DNA of 64,000 bases from JACRCT01 sp036504155 (lineage in GTDB: Bacteria > Myxococcota > Myxococcia > Myxococcales > UBA5297). The position numbers and the translations under genes are program-made. The notes beneath the pieces are model-generated. The model had not been told where the DNA came from and made no database searches. It saw only the letters and a program-made list of their open reading frames with translations. Positions 8,814-19,100 of this stretch are shown here, piece by piece (within the stretch, counting starts at the first letter, position 1; the number at the start of each line of letters is the position of its first letter). The DNA is taken from positions 1 to 64,000 of the forward strand of contig DASXVQ010000101.1 of NCBI GenBank assembly GCA_036504155.1, read 5' to 3'.

Positions 8814-10308
8814 AGCCAATCCCTCCCTGGACGCCCATCAGCGGGGCCGGCTCGAAGAAGAAGTCCCAGCTGAAGCGGTAGCCCGCCTGCAGGTAGAGCC
8901 CCTCGACGAGGTAGGCCCGCAGCGAGGCTTGCAGGGTGAAGAGCGGGTCCACCACCCACAGCGTGGTGGTGTGGAGCGAGCCCGGCTTGGGGCTGAGCAT
9001 CAGGCCGCGCACCTCGAAACCGGCCTGCCCGTAGAGCATGAAGCGCCAGAAGGCGATGCGCAGGTGGGGCTGCACCGCGCGCAGCACGAAGAGGTTCGGG
9101 GTCGCCCACTGCGTCGGCTCGACGACGAAGGGCTTGCTGAACTCGCCGTGCTCGAGCGTGTACTGCCAGTCCTCGCCGGTCAGGTAGGCCAGCCCCACGA
9201 CCATCAGGCCGAAGTAGCGCCCGTCCTGGCTGTACTCGAGGCTCACGCCCTGCAGCGGCCCGCGCTTGAGCGCCTGCCGCGCGTAGAGGTACTCGGTCTC
9301 GTCCTGGCCTTTGACCGGGTTCTCCTTGGCCCCCAGGCTGTTGCCCCACCAGCTGGCGTACTCGAACTGCAGGCTCAGCGAGGAGCCGCGCTTGTAGATG
9401 GGCTCCTGCACCCGGTTCAGCTCCGCCTTGAAGCTCGTCCAGCCGGTGGCGGTCAACGTCCGGTCCAGGGTCACGGTGGCGCCGGCCGCGACGTCCACGT
9501 CCTCGGCGATCGGCAGGTGCCCCTCGAGCGCGAACTCCACCTTGTGCCTGCCGGGCTGGATGGGCTTGTCGACCTTGTCCTGGCCCAGCCTGACGCCGTC
9601 GACGCTGATGGCGGTGCCCGCCGGCAGGCCGGTGAGCACGATGCGCGCCGGGACCTTCTCCAGCGACTCGTTGAGCGCCAGGCGCCCGCGCACCGGGACC
9701 TCGACCTTCTTCTCCGAGGGCATGTGCGAGGCCAGCTCGACCTTGATCAGCCGCTCGCCGGGGAGCACCTGGCCGGAGAAGGGCGTCACGCCCACCTTCT
9801 CGCCGTCGATGAACACCGCGGCGCCGGCCGGCTCGCTGCCGATCTCCACCGTCGAGGCCAGCGGGACGACCTTCACCAGCGCCCCGACCAGCGCCTTGTC
9901 GAGGTTGGGCCCCGACCCCTCGGCGAAGGCCGTCTCGCCGGTGGCCGGCTGGTAGCTCGTCGCCTTGAAGCGGTAGGCCGCGTCCTCCTGGCCGCCCTTG
10001 AGCATCACCACCCGCTCCAGGCCCAGCGAGCCGACGAGGCCGTCGATGGGGTCGGCGCAAGCGGCGTCGCCGGTCAGGCAGCGCAGGTCCGCCTTCTTGC
10101 CGGCCATGTACTCGGCGAGGGCGGCCCGTCCCACCAGCTGGTCCCGGGACTGCGACATCAGCCGGCGGAGGGCTTCCTCGGTCCGGGTCACCAGCATGTC
10201 CTGCCCGGGGTAGAGAGGCTGGACGACCCACAGCGTCTTGCCCTGGGTGGGGGCAGCCGCCCCGGGACCGAGCGCGAGTAGGACGCCAAGCGTGGCGGCG
10301 AAGACCAT
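8803..10308 (-). CDS. PEGA-domain protein with C-terminal outer-membrane-type beta domain
   Basis: 501 residues from ATG 10308, with GAGGCGG upstream; the in-frame extension to 10374 has no support. The signal peptide is MVFAATLGVLLALGPGAAA. About 20-165 is an alpha/beta region containing GKKADLRC and GLERVVMLKGG. Residues about 170-310 hold PEGA repeats (VEIGSEPAGAAVFIDGEKVG, IVLTGLPAGTAISVDGVRLG, then PGRHKVEF). The C-terminal 190 residues alternate aromatic and polar residues (LSLQFEYASWWG, LYLQAGYRFSWDFF) and end in GGIGYAF, a terminal Phe typical of BAM-inserted barrels. It is likely an outer-membrane protein whose periplasmic N-terminus works with the coupled TPR protein. Confidence 0.85.
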   Translation of the reverse strand: MVFAATLGVLLALGPGAAAPTQGKTLWVVQPLYPGQDMLVTRTEEALRRLMSQSRDQLVGRAALAEYMAGKKADLRCLTGDAACADPIDGLVGSLGLERVVMLKGGQEDAAYRFKATSYQPATGETAFAEGSGPNLDKALVGALVKVVPLASTVEIGSEPAGAAVFIDGEKVGVTPFSGQVLPGERLIKVELASHMPSEKKVEVPVRGRLALNESLEKVPARIVLTGLPAGTAISVDGVRLGQDKVDKPIQPGRHKVEFALEGHLPIAEDVDVAAGATVTLDRTLTATGWTSFKAELNRVQEPIYKRGSSLSLQFEYASWWGNSLGAKENPVKGQDETEYLYARQALKRGPLQGVSLEYSQDGRYFGLMVVGLAYLTGEDWQYTLEHGEFSKPFVVEPTQWATPNLFVLRAVQPHLRIAFWRFMLYGQAGFEVRGLMLSPKPGSLHTTTLWVVDPLFTLQASLRAYLVEGLYLQAGYRFSWDFFFEPAPLMGVQGGIGYAF

Positions 10309-10360
10309 GGAAACCGCCTCGGGAGAAGAGGTTGAGGTGGGAGGTTCAATTACATAAAGG

Positions 10361-10380
10361 TGGGCGTTTCGCAACGCCCG
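10361..10380 (-). terminator. Hairpin downstream of the 10.4-12.7 kb minus-strand pair
   Basis: GGGCGTT (10362-10368) and AACGCCC (10373-10379) form a perfect 7-bp stem with a TCGC loop. Read on the minus strand it is followed by ACCTTTATG, a weak U tract. It would end the ABC-exporter transcript before the PEGA gene begins. Confidence 0.45.
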
Positions 10381-10456
10381 CCCCAGACCGGCCGCGGAGA
10401 GCGGGCGGGCTCGCGATGTCCGGTTGTGGATGTTTCTGGAAGCCGGGCCGGCCGGG

Positions 10457-10882
10457 TCAGACGACCCAGATCCGGTGATGGGCGATGTCCAGCCGCTCCA
10501 GCCGGCGGCGCAGCAGCTGGTCGCCGGCGCCCACCGCGCTCCATTTGGGCACGACGAAGTGCAGCTCGGCGCCGTAGAGCTTGGCGGCCGAGGAGAGCAG
10601 GGTCCAGCGGTGCTCCATCCGCGGGTCGTCGATCTCGTCGACCGGCACCGCCTCGACGAGCGTCGGGGTCCTCGCCGTGTTGCTCTGCCGGCAGGTCAGG
10701 TCGGGGCGGTGGTCCTCCAGGGTCCCCGACAGGACGACGGGGGGCACATAGCCGGGCAGGCGCGCCTTGAGGTCGGTGTACCCGATGGTCTTGAAGTACT
10801 CCGCCATCAGCCACACCAGTTGTCGGCGCGCCTCGCTCTCGACGACGGGTTCGCAACCTGACTTGACCGGTTCGGTGTCCAC
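10457..10882 (-). CDS. Small protein of unknown function, possible degenerate PD-(D/E)XK-like fold
   Basis: About 141 residues if GTG 10882 is used. An alternative TTG at 10918 overlaps the ABC transporter stop, and neither start has a clear Shine-Dalgarno, so the N-terminus is uncertain. The pattern of one helix (VVESEARRQLVWLMAEYFKTIGY), then RPDLTCRQSNTARTPTLVEAV and finally YGAELHFVVPKW resembles the core order of restriction-endonuclease-like folds (Asp, beta strand with Glu, helix, strand). The usual ExK lysine is absent, so nuclease activity is doubtful. It follows the ABC exporter in the same transcript. The function is not recognised. Confidence 0.6.
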   Translation of the reverse strand: MDTEPVKSGCEPVVESEARRQLVWLMAEYFKTIGYTDLKARLPGYVPPVVLSGTLEDHRPDLTCRQSNTARTPTLVEAVPVDEIDDPRMEHRWTLLSSAAKLYGAELHFVVPKWSAVGAGDQLLRRRLERLDIAHHRIWVV

Positions 10883-10911
10883 GAGAAGAACGCTGCGGCT
10901 GCGCGCCCGGG

Positions 10912-12717
10912 TCAGCAAGACGCGCTGCGCCGTCCGTCCGCCGGCTCCGGGCGAGCGGTCCCCCCGGCCTGCGCCGACCAGAGGGCCGCATAGGCGCCCC
11001 CCGCGGCGAGCAGGGAGGCGTGCGTCCCCTGCTCCACGAGCCTTCCGGCCTGGAGGACGGCGATGGCGTCGGCCTTCTGCACCGTCGTCAACCGGTGGGC
11101 GATGACCAATGCCGTACGGTGATCGAGCAGCGCCTCCACCCCCTGCTGGACCAGGGCCTCGCTGGCGCTGTCCAGGGCGCTGGTGGCCTCGTCGAGCAGG
11201 ATGACGGGCGCGCCGGTGAGCAGGGCCCGCGCCAGGCACAGCCGCTGCCGCTCGCCGCCGGACAGCCCCGCGCCGCGCTCGCCCAGCGGCGCGTCCAGCC
11301 CTCCGGCCATGCGCTGCACGAACTCCCAGGCGTGCGCGGCCTTCAGCGCTTCGACCAGCTTCTCCTCGCCGGCGTCCGGCGCGGCGCAGGCCAGGTTGTC
11401 GCGCACGGTGCCCGCGAAGAGCACCGGCTCCTGAGGCACGTAGGCGAACAGGGCGCGCAGGTCGGCGAGCTTGAGGGTCCGCGCGTCGCGCCCGTCGATC
11501 TCCACCCGCCCGCTCGTCGGGTCCCAGAACCGCAGCAGCAGCGCCACGAGGGTGCTCTTGCCCGAGCCGCTCTCGCCGACGACCGCCAGGGTCTTCCCCC
11601 GCGGCAGCGCCAGGTCGATGCCCGCGAGCGCCGGGACCTTTCCGTCGTAGGAGAAGCCCACGCCGCGCAGCGCCACCTCGCGCTCGAAGGTCGCCGGCGC
11701 CGCCTGGGCCGGCTCCTCGATCCGCGCGGGCGAGTCGAGCAGCTCGAAGACACGCCGCGCGCCGGCCAGGCCCTGCAAGAGGTGCTGCTGGGTCGCGGCC
11801 AGGGACTTCAGGGGCTGGTAGAGCAACGCCAGCGCGGTCAGGAACGAGAGCAGCGCCTCGCCGGTGAGCGTGCCCCGGGAGATGGCGCTTCCGGCGAAGG
11901 CGATGGCCGCCGCCACCCCGCAGACGCCGAGCAGCTCGACCACCGGCGAGTAGGCGGCGCGCAGGAGGAACGAGCCGCGCTGCAGGCGCAGGTAGGCGTC
12001 CTGCTCGCCGGCGAAGCGCGCCAGCTCGGCGTCCTCGCGCGCGAAGGCCTGGACGACGCGGACGTTGGCGATGGCCTCCCCGACCCGTCCCGTGAACCCG
12101 CCGAGCGCGTCCTGGCTGCGGCCCATGACGGCCTTGAGGGCGCGGGTGTAGCGCGAGAGCGGCCAGGCGGCGACCGGGACGATGGCGACCGCGGCGAGGA
12201 ACAGCCGCCCGTCGAGGAAGGCACAGACGCCGAGCAGGGCGAGGACCTGCAGGACGTCGCGGACCAGGGTCGCCACGGCCACGGTCAACGCCATCTCGAC
12301 GCCCTGCACGTCCGCCGAGAAACGGGCGAGCAGGTCGCCGCTGGCCCGCTCCCCGAGCAGGGACTGCGGCAGCGCCAGGTAGCGGGCGTAGAGGTCGCGG
12401 CGGACCCGGGCCACCACGCGCTGGCCGGTGACGGCGGTCAGGTAGGACTGGGCCGCCTGGGCCAGCGCGCGGACCACCGCGGCGGCGACGAGGGCCGCGG
12501 GCAGGACGACGAGGACGCGGTCCGCCGCGATGCCCGAGAGCAGGGGCAGCCCCGACAGCGCCGAGACCCCGGTGAGCAGCACCTTGAGGAGGGGCCCCAG
12601 GAGAAAGGCGTAGGCGGAGGTCGCCGCCGCGACGACCAGCGACGCCAGGACCGCCAGCGCGAGAGTCGCGCGGTGCGGTCCGAGCAGCGAGAGCAGGCGT
12701 CGCAGCGAGGCATCCAA
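10912..12717 (-). CDS. ABC half-exporter, MsbA/lipid-exporter type
   Basis: 601 residues. The N-terminal transmembrane domain (about 1-310) has six hydrophobic segments. The C-terminal nucleotide-binding domain has Walker A GESGSGKST, Q-loop VPQEPVLF, signature LSGGERQR, Walker B VILLDEATSALD and H-loop IAHRL, all intact. Homodimers of this architecture flip lipids such as lipid A-core, or export hydrophobic compounds or peptides. The best start is TTG 12717 with no strong ribosome site; the nearby ATG is out of frame. It may share a transcript with the small gene after it. The substrate is unknown, and with kdsD nearby a role in lipopolysaccharide export is conceivable but unproven. Confidence 0.9.
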   Translation of the reverse strand: MDASLRRLLSLLGPHRATLALAVLASLVVAAATSAYAFLLGPLLKVLLTGVSALSGLPLLSGIAADRVLVVLPAALVAAAVVRALAQAAQSYLTAVTGQRVVARVRRDLYARYLALPQSLLGERASGDLLARFSADVQGVEMALTVAVATLVRDVLQVLALLGVCAFLDGRLFLAAVAIVPVAAWPLSRYTRALKAVMGRSQDALGGFTGRVGEAIANVRVVQAFAREDAELARFAGEQDAYLRLQRGSFLLRAAYSPVVELLGVCGVAAAIAFAGSAISRGTLTGEALLSFLTALALLYQPLKSLAATQQHLLQGLAGARRVFELLDSPARIEEPAQAAPATFEREVALRGVGFSYDGKVPALAGIDLALPRGKTLAVVGESGSGKSTLVALLLRFWDPTSGRVEIDGRDARTLKLADLRALFAYVPQEPVLFAGTVRDNLACAAPDAGEEKLVEALKAAHAWEFVQRMAGGLDAPLGERGAGLSGGERQRLCLARALLTGAPVILLDEATSALDSASEALVQQGVEALLDHRTALVIAHRLTTVQKADAIAVLQAGRLVEQGTHASLLAAGGAYAALWSAQAGGTARPEPADGRRSASC

Positions 12718-13140
12718 GGCGGCGTGATGCTCGCACGGGCAAAAGGACCGGGCAATGGGTCGGACCCTTTCGAAACTTCCATCCCGGCACCCGAACCCAG
12801 CCTCGATTGTCGCGGTCGACCCTCCTCCGGGAAGCCTCCCCGGGGTCCCGGCGTTCTACCCGAGCCGCCGAAACCCTACGGACGATGCGGGCCGCCTCAA
12901 GAAAACGTCCGTGAATCCGGCCGGTTTCGCCGGCGGGGCCCGCGCCCCTCCAAGATCCCGGGCGATCGCGGCAGGTTTGGATGCCCAGTTTTCGGCCTGG
13001 AGGCCTCTCCGGCGAGAACCGGAGCCCGTGTTTCACGAATGTAAAAACTGGCCTCCGTGACGCGATGCGCGAGGACGAGCGGCGCGCTGACGGGTAGAGT
13101 TGGCCACCCTTTCTCGCCAGACCTCCCGAGGACTCTGCGA
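12718..13140. other. Divergent intergenic region (423 bp)
   Basis: It lies between the minus-strand ABC exporter and the plus-strand lipid-kinase-like gene and should hold both promoters. No convincing ORF was seen. A few short inverted repeats are present (for example CTCCGG/CCGGAG near 13007-13024), and GAGGA about 10 nt before ATG 13141 serves as the ribosome site. No recognisable operator was found. Confidence 0.5.
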
Positions 13141-14109
13141 ATGTCGACCGAGATCGCCAACAACTCCCTCGACCTCCAGATGGTTCGCTACACGCGGGAG
13201 CTCAAGGACTTCCTCGAGCGCCTGCCCAAGTACCTCAAGCGCGGAAAGCGCGAGGAGGCGCTGCGCCAGGTCTCGCGCATCGTGGCGGAGCTGCCGCCGG
13301 CGCAGCCCGAGACCAGCTGGGGCACCTCCTGGGCGCGGATGAGCGTCGCCCTCCACGACCTGAAGAAGGCGCTCGACAGCGGGGCGGCCAAGGACTACGT
13401 CCGGGCCCGCTACGACGAGGCGACCCGCGCCTACGAGCAGTGGCTGGCCGCCCGGCGAGCGGCCTCGCGCACGGGGGAGACGGCGGCGGTCCGGCTGGGC
13501 TCGCTCAGGCCGCTCATGGGCGCGCGCACCCTCTTCCACATCAGCTCCGGCGTGGTCGCGACGGTGATGTACCAGTTCTACCTCACGACCTTCCAGGCGG
13601 AGATGGTGCTCCTCTCCCTGCTCGGGCTGTTCGTGGGCCTCGAGGTCACGCGGCGTTTCTCCAAGCGCTGGAACCACTTCCTGGCGGGCAAGGTCTTCCA
13701 CAGCATCGCGCGGCCCCGCGAGTACTACCGAGTCAACTCCTCGACCCTGTACCTGCTGGCGCTGGCGCTGGTCGCGCCCGTCTTCTCCAGGCCGGCGGTG
13801 CTCACGGGCGTGCTCATCCTCGCCTTCGGCGACCCCGCAGCGGCGTGGCTGGGCAAGCGCTACGGCAAGCTCAAGCTCTACCGCTCCAAGAGCCTGGTCG
13901 GAACGCTCTCCTTCGCCGGCGCCGGCACCCTCGTCGCGGCGACGTTCCTGCTGCTGTTCTGCCCGGAGGTCTCGGTGGGCAGCAAGCTGCTGGCGGCCGG
14001 GTTGGCCTCGCTGGTGGGCGCGGTCGCGGAGCTCTTCAGCGGCCCGAAGCTCGACGACAACCTGTCGATCCCGATCGCTTCGACGCTGGTCGCGTCGATC
14101 TTCCTGTAG
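13141..14109 (+). CDS. CTP-dependent lipid kinase-like membrane protein (dolichol/phytol kinase, SEC59/DGK1 family)
   Basis: 322 residues; ATG 13141 has GAGGA about 10 nt upstream. Residues 1-115 are a charged helical domain (LKDFLERLPKYLKRGKREEALRQV) not usual in the family. From about 125 on, multiple membrane helices carry the family signatures: HISSGVVAT, FGDPAAAWLGKRYGK (the nucleotide-binding GDP motif), KSLVGTLSF, and near the end ELFSGPKLDDNLSIPIAS (the DDN motif). Relatives phosphorylate dolichol, phytol or diacylglycerol using CTP, or belong to the CDP-diglyceride synthase superfamily. The lipid substrate cannot be assigned. Confidence 0.82.
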   Translation: MSTEIANNSLDLQMVRYTRELKDFLERLPKYLKRGKREEALRQVSRIVAELPPAQPETSWGTSWARMSVALHDLKKALDSGAAKDYVRARYDEATRAYEQWLAARRAASRTGETAAVRLGSLRPLMGARTLFHISSGVVATVMYQFYLTTFQAEMVLLSLLGLFVGLEVTRRFSKRWNHFLAGKVFHSIARPREYYRVNSSTLYLLALALVAPVFSRPAVLTGVLILAFGDPAAAWLGKRYGKLKLYRSKSLVGTLSFAGAGTLVAATFLLLFCPEVSVGSKLLAAGLASLVGAVAELFSGPKLDDNLSIPIASTLVASIFL

Positions 14110-14189
14110 CAGTCCTGGGGTTCCAGGTCGGCAAACCCAGGCCGCCGAGACTCAAGGCTGGCTTGGAACTCAGGGCCCCCGGGGGGCTC

Positions 14190-15440
14190 TCACGGCGCCA
14201 CCGTCGTCTGGTACACGGGCTTGCCGCCCTGGACCTTGAGCACCACCGCGGGCTTGGCGGCGTCGTGCTTGCCGTCGATGGTGATGGACCCGGTGACGCC
14301 CTCGAAGTCCCTGGTGGACGCGATGGCGTCGCGCAGGTCATCGGCGGAGAGGCTCTTGGCCCTGGCGAGGGCGTTCGCCGCCACGCGCAGCGCGTCATAG
14401 CCCAGCGCGGCGAAGCTGTCGGGCTCGGAACCGCCGTACGCCGCGCGGTACTCGGCCACGAACTCCTGCGTGCGCGGCGAGGGGTCCTGCGTGGAGTAGT
14501 GGTCCGAGAAGTAGCTGCCTTCGATCGCCGCGCCGCCGACCGCGGTGAGCTTCTCCGAGCTCCAGCCGTCGCCGCCGAGCAGCGGAGTGGACAGGCCCAT
14601 CGCCTTCGCCTGCCTGGCGACCTGCGCCACGTCCCCGTAGTAGCCCGGGACGTAGATCGCCTCGGCTCCGGCGGCCTTGATGGACGTCAGCTGCACCCTG
14701 AAGTCCAGGTCGCCCGCGTTGTAGGTCTCCTCCTTGAGCACCTTGCCGCCGGCGGCCTTGAACCGCGCCACGAAGGACTGCGCCAGCCCGGTCGAGTAGT
14801 CGTTCTTGGCGTCCTTGAGCACCGCGACCTTGGTCAGCGAGAGCTTCTCGCGCACGAACTTCGCCATCACCAGTCCCTGGAACGGGTCGGTGAAGCACAC
14901 CCGGAAGACGTAGGCGTGGCCCTCGGTGACCTTGGGGCTGGTCGCCGCGTGGCTGATCATCGGGACCTTGAGCTTCTCGGCCACCTCCGCCATCGCGATC
15001 GACGGGGCGCTCGTCGCCTCCCCCAGGACCAGGGCGACCTTGCTCTCGCTGGCCAACTGCTCGACCGCCGCCGCCGCGAGCTCCGGCTTTCCCTTGTCGT
15101 CGACGAGCCGGACCCTCAGCTTCTGCCCCTTCACCCCGCCGCGCTCGTTGACCAGCCTGACCGCCAGCTCGATGCCCTTGTGCGTCGAGTCGCCGAACGT
15201 GGCCTGCGCCCCGGTGAGCGGACCGACCTCACCGATGAGGATCTCCGCCTCCGCGGCGGGCGTGGGAGCGGGCGTCGTCGGCGTGGGAGTGAGCGTGGGG
15301 ACCGGCGCAGCGGCGTCCGTCACCAGCGCCGGCCGATCGACGATCGGCGGAGCGGGCAGGGGCGCCTGCTTGCTCTCCTCGCACGCCGCAGCCCAGAGCG
15401 CTGCAGCCGCGAAAAAGGCGGCGGTGACGGCGTTTCGCAT
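14190..15440 (-). CDS. Branched-chain amino acid-type ABC transporter substrate-binding lipoprotein
   Basis: 416 residues from ATG 15440 with GGAAGGG just upstream. The signal MRNAVTAAFFAAAALWAAAC gives a probable lipid-anchored Cys20, then a Pro/Thr linker (PTLTPTPTTPAPTPAAE). The mature domain is a type I periplasmic-binding fold: ILIGEVGPLTGAQATFGDSTHKGIELAVRLVNERGGVKG, VALVLGEATSAPSIAMAEVAE, KVPMISHAATSP, VAVLKDAKNDYSTGLAQSF and AIYVPGYYGDVAQVARQA, as in LivJ/LivK. No permease or ATPase genes are adjacent, so it is an orphan that may serve a distant transporter or act as a sensor. Confidence 0.9.
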   Translation of the reverse strand: MRNAVTAAFFAAAALWAAACEESKQAPLPAPPIVDRPALVTDAAAPVPTLTPTPTTPAPTPAAEAEILIGEVGPLTGAQATFGDSTHKGIELAVRLVNERGGVKGQKLRVRLVDDKGKPELAAAAVEQLASESKVALVLGEATSAPSIAMAEVAEKLKVPMISHAATSPKVTEGHAYVFRVCFTDPFQGLVMAKFVREKLSLTKVAVLKDAKNDYSTGLAQSFVARFKAAGGKVLKEETYNAGDLDFRVQLTSIKAAGAEAIYVPGYYGDVAQVARQAKAMGLSTPLLGGDGWSSEKLTAVGGAAIEGSYFSDHYSTQDPSPRTQEFVAEYRAAYGGSEPDSFAALGYDALRVAANALARAKSLSADDLRDAIASTRDFEGVTGSITIDGKHDAAKPAVVLKVQGGKPVYQTTVAP

Positions 15441-15569
15441 GGTCCCTTCCCCCGCGGCCGCTTGCCGACTCTTCAGCACGGCCCCGGGCGCCTTTCCTTC
15501 CATGCCCGGCGGCCAGCCGTCAAATCAGTCTTGCAAGCAACCGTCCCGACTCGAGTTTTCTGGGCACCG

Positions 15570-16031
15570 CTAAGGAGCGGTCCCCCCGTCCGCTTCCGGC
15601 GCGGCCTTGGGCAGGGCCACCAGAGGCAGCGGCCCGCCGGTGATGGCGGCGGCGTACCAGACGCCCGAACGGTCGACCCACTCGATGGTCACCCGCTCGG
15701 TCTTGGTGCTCACGGACGGCAGCCGGTGCCAGGTCACCTTGGTCACGGTCGTGGCGGACCCGTCGGGGAGCAGCTTCAGGTCGTCGAGCTCGGCTTCGGT
15801 GAGCTTGAGGTTCTCGTCCTCGTTGGCGTCGAGCGCCTTGTTGAGCCAGCCCTGCTGCGCCTCGGGCACCACCGCCTGGGCCGCCCCGCGCAGATCCGGG
15901 CCCCAGCGCTGGAAACGGAAGAAGGTGTCGGCGGTCTGCTTGAGCGAGTCCGAGGTCCCCGTCGCCTTGAGGTGGGTGCAGGCAGCCGAGGCTAGGACGG
16001 CGAGGGACAGCAGGGCGAGGCGCTTGGGCAT
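15570..16031 (-). CDS. Small secreted protein or lipoprotein of unknown function
   Basis: 153 residues from ATG 16031, with GGAGGA about 10 nt upstream. A signal sequence MPKRLALLSLAVLASAAC puts Cys18 at a weak lipobox. The mature part (DSLKQTADTFFRFQRWGPDLRG, then TVTKVTWHRLPSVSTKTERVTIEWVDRSGVWYAA) looks like a small alpha+beta domain. No family was recognised. It is divergent from the giant TPR gene; the 134-bp spacer should hold both promoters. Confidence 0.75.
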   Translation of the reverse strand: MPKRLALLSLAVLASAACTHLKATGTSDSLKQTADTFFRFQRWGPDLRGAAQAVVPEAQQGWLNKALDANEDENLKLTEAELDDLKLLPDGSATTVTKVTWHRLPSVSTKTERVTIEWVDRSGVWYAAAITGGPLPLVALPKAAPEADGGTAP

Positions 16032-16165
16032 GTGCAAAGGCTCCTCCAACGAGGATGGGCGCCGACCATAGGGGTGCGTGAGCGTCGTTTCAAGCACCGC
16101 CGCCATTTGCTAGCATCGGACGGCTTTTTCCCAAGTTGTTTCCAGGGCGCAGGTCCGGAGCGTTC

Positions 16166-19100
16166 ATGGCCAAGGGGTTGGTCGAAAAGTATCAGCAGAT
16201 CCTCGAGGGCGACCCCGGGAGCTTGGTGTTCGTCGAGCTGGCCAAGGCCTTGCTCGATCGCGGCGAGCCCGGCAAGGCCGCCGAGATCTGCAAGGCCGGC
16301 CTCGAACACCACCCCGACTCCGTGGTCGGCCGCGTCCTGTGGGGCAAGGCGCTCATCGGCTGCGGGCGTCCGGCCGACGCGATGGACCAGTTCGACCAGG
16401 CCGTCGCCATCGACAAGGAGAACCCCTCCGCCTACAACCTCATCGGCGAGGTCCTCCTCCACAAGGGGCTGTTCCGCTCCGCCATCCCCATCCTCAAGAA
16501 GGCCGTCGCCCTGCAGCCCTCGGACAACCGGGTGCGGCAGTGGCTCGACCAGGCGCAGCGCGGGATCAAGGGCGTCGCCCCCACCAGCGCCGCGCCGGAC
16601 CACACGACCGTCGATCCCGGTCCGGCGCAGGCCGACCCCACCGTCGTCGACGTCAAGGCGTACGTCCCCGGCGCCGCCATCGCCGCGGCCGCTGGCCTGA
16701 CCCCCATCGCGGCCCCGTCCTCGCAGAGCATGGCGCCCGGCGCCGACCTCGAAGACGGCCCCTCGCAGGAGACCGTCCGCGGCCTGACCGACGTCTTCCA
16801 CTCGCTGGGCGCCCAGTCCGGACCCCAGACCGCGCTCGCCAACCCCGACGGCCCGCCCACCCAGGTGATGCCGCCCTCGGTGCAGCAGCTGCTCAACAAC
16901 GCCGCTTCCCCGCAGATCCCGGTCGCGACGCCGCTGGCCTCGGCGGTCCCGGCCATCCCGCCCGCGCCGGGGCCCAAGGACGAGGTCCCCTGGCTGGAGA
17001 CGCGTTCCGCCGAGGGCGACCTGGAGGGCCGCACGGTCCCGCTCGACGCGCCGCCACCCGAGGCGCTGGCCGCCGGCGTCCCGCCCTCCGCGACCGGCGC
17101 GACGGCGCCTCCGGGCGACGAAGCCAACTCCGATGAGGTCATGCCGGGACTGACCGGCGTGTTCCAGTCCCTGGCCGCTCGCGCCCAGGAGGCCGAGAAG
17201 GGCCAGCCCGGCGCGGTTCAGGTGCCGGTGCTCCAGCCCGTCCCGGCGACCGCGGCCGCGACCGCTCCGGTGCCCGCGGCTGCGGCGCCCGCTTCCGCTT
17301 CCGGCACGCCTGCGGCCCCGCCGGCCGCCGAGGCCGCAGCGCCCGCTTCGCCGGCGACTCCGCCGCCGCCTCCCCTGCTGACTCCGGCGCCGATGCCGGC
17401 CCTGCCCGCGCCGGCCGCGGCCGCCAAGCCCGCCGGAGGCGGCCTGCTGCCCGAGCTGGACCTCGTCCCCGACGACGACGAGGAGCCCGCCGCGGCGCCC
17501 CCGCAGATCCGCCGGGTGCCTGCCGGCCCGCCTCCGCCGCCCAAGCTCACGCCCGAGCAGAACGTCCAGGTCACCCCGGGCCTGTTCGGCGCGCCGCCTC
17601 TGCCGCCCGCCGGCGCCAGCAGGCTGCTGCCCGACCTCCCCTCGATGCCGCCCACGCCGTTCGCGAGCTCCGAGGAGATCCCCAGCGTGGTCCTCGCCCC
17701 CGAGGCGGCCGCGGACATCGCCCGCGAGTACGAGCGCGAGCTGCGCGAGAAGCTGCTGGCGACGCCCCCGCCCACCTTCTGGCGCAAGAACTGGCTGCTC
17801 ATCAGCGTCAGCGCCGCCCTGCTCGCCGCGGCGGTCGGCGGCTTCGTCATCTACCGCGCCACCCGCCTGCAGAACCGCGGCACGGATCTCATCGGCCTGC
17901 GCTCCCAGGCGTTCCGCGCGCTGGCCCTGGGCACGCCCGCCGGCTACCGCCAGTCCATCGAATTGGCCGAGCGCGGGATGGCCATGGCGCAGGACAAGGA
18001 CTGCCAGGCGGCCATCGCCTACTCCAACGCCGCGCTCTACCGCTACTTCGGCCAGGAGCCGGGGCGCAAGGCCGCGGCCGAGAAGCTGCTCTCCGCCGCG
18101 CAGGACTCGCACCCCGGCCTGGCGCTGGCCATCCCCTACCTCGTCGCCTCCGACCCCGCGGCGCTGGAAGCCGCCAAGGGGCCGCTGTTGGCCGCGACCG
18201 GCAAGGACCTGCCCACGCCGTTCGAGGCCGCCGAGGTCCACTCGCTGGCCGGCCGGATGCTGATGGGCAGCGGCAAGACCGAGGACGCGCTCTCGCGCTT
18301 CGAGCAGGCCACGAAGTCCGACTCGGGCCACGTGGCGACGCTGGTGGCGCTGGGCGAGTACTACCTCTCCTCCGAGCCCGAGCAGGCCGCCCGGTTCTTC
18401 TCCAACGCCAAGCTCGCCTCGCCCGAACACGTCCCGGCCATCCTGGGCTTGGTCAAGGCCAAGCTGGAGCTGGGCGGCGACCCGAACGAGCTGGGCACCG
18501 AGATGGCCGCCGCCAAGGCCGCCTTCGAGTCGGTGCAAGAAGGCTCCAGCGCCTGGCCGGCCGGCCTGAGGATGGACCTGCAGCTGGTCGAGGGCCGCGT
18601 GCTGGGCGTGCAGGGCAAGCTGGCCGACGCCGCCTCGCAGTTGTCCAACGGGGCCACCGAGCACCCGGAGCGGGCCGCCGACTTCTACGCGGCGCTCGGC
18701 TCGATCCAGGCCTTCGCCGGCCACTACGACCAGGCCGAGTCGGCCTACCGCAAGGCCGCCGACCGCCGCCGCGACGACGCCTCGCTGCGCGAGGAGCTGG
18801 CCCGAGCGCTCATCGCCCGGGGCAGGTTCGCCGAGGCCATCAAGGCCGCGGAGGGCACCTTCGCCGACGACCGGCGACTCCACGTGGTCAAGGGCCTGGC
18901 CCGGCTGGAGCTGGGGCAGCACGCCAAGGCCCGCGAGGAGCTGGCCGCGACCTCCCGCAACGGCAAGGTGCCCGCCGAGGCCGCCATCTACCTGGCGATG
19001 ATCGACGCGGCGACCGGGCAGAAGGAGGTGGCCTTCAAGGTCCTGCAGAGCACCTCCGGCATGGCCTCCAAGGGCCGCTCGACGGCCTACGCCGCGCTGG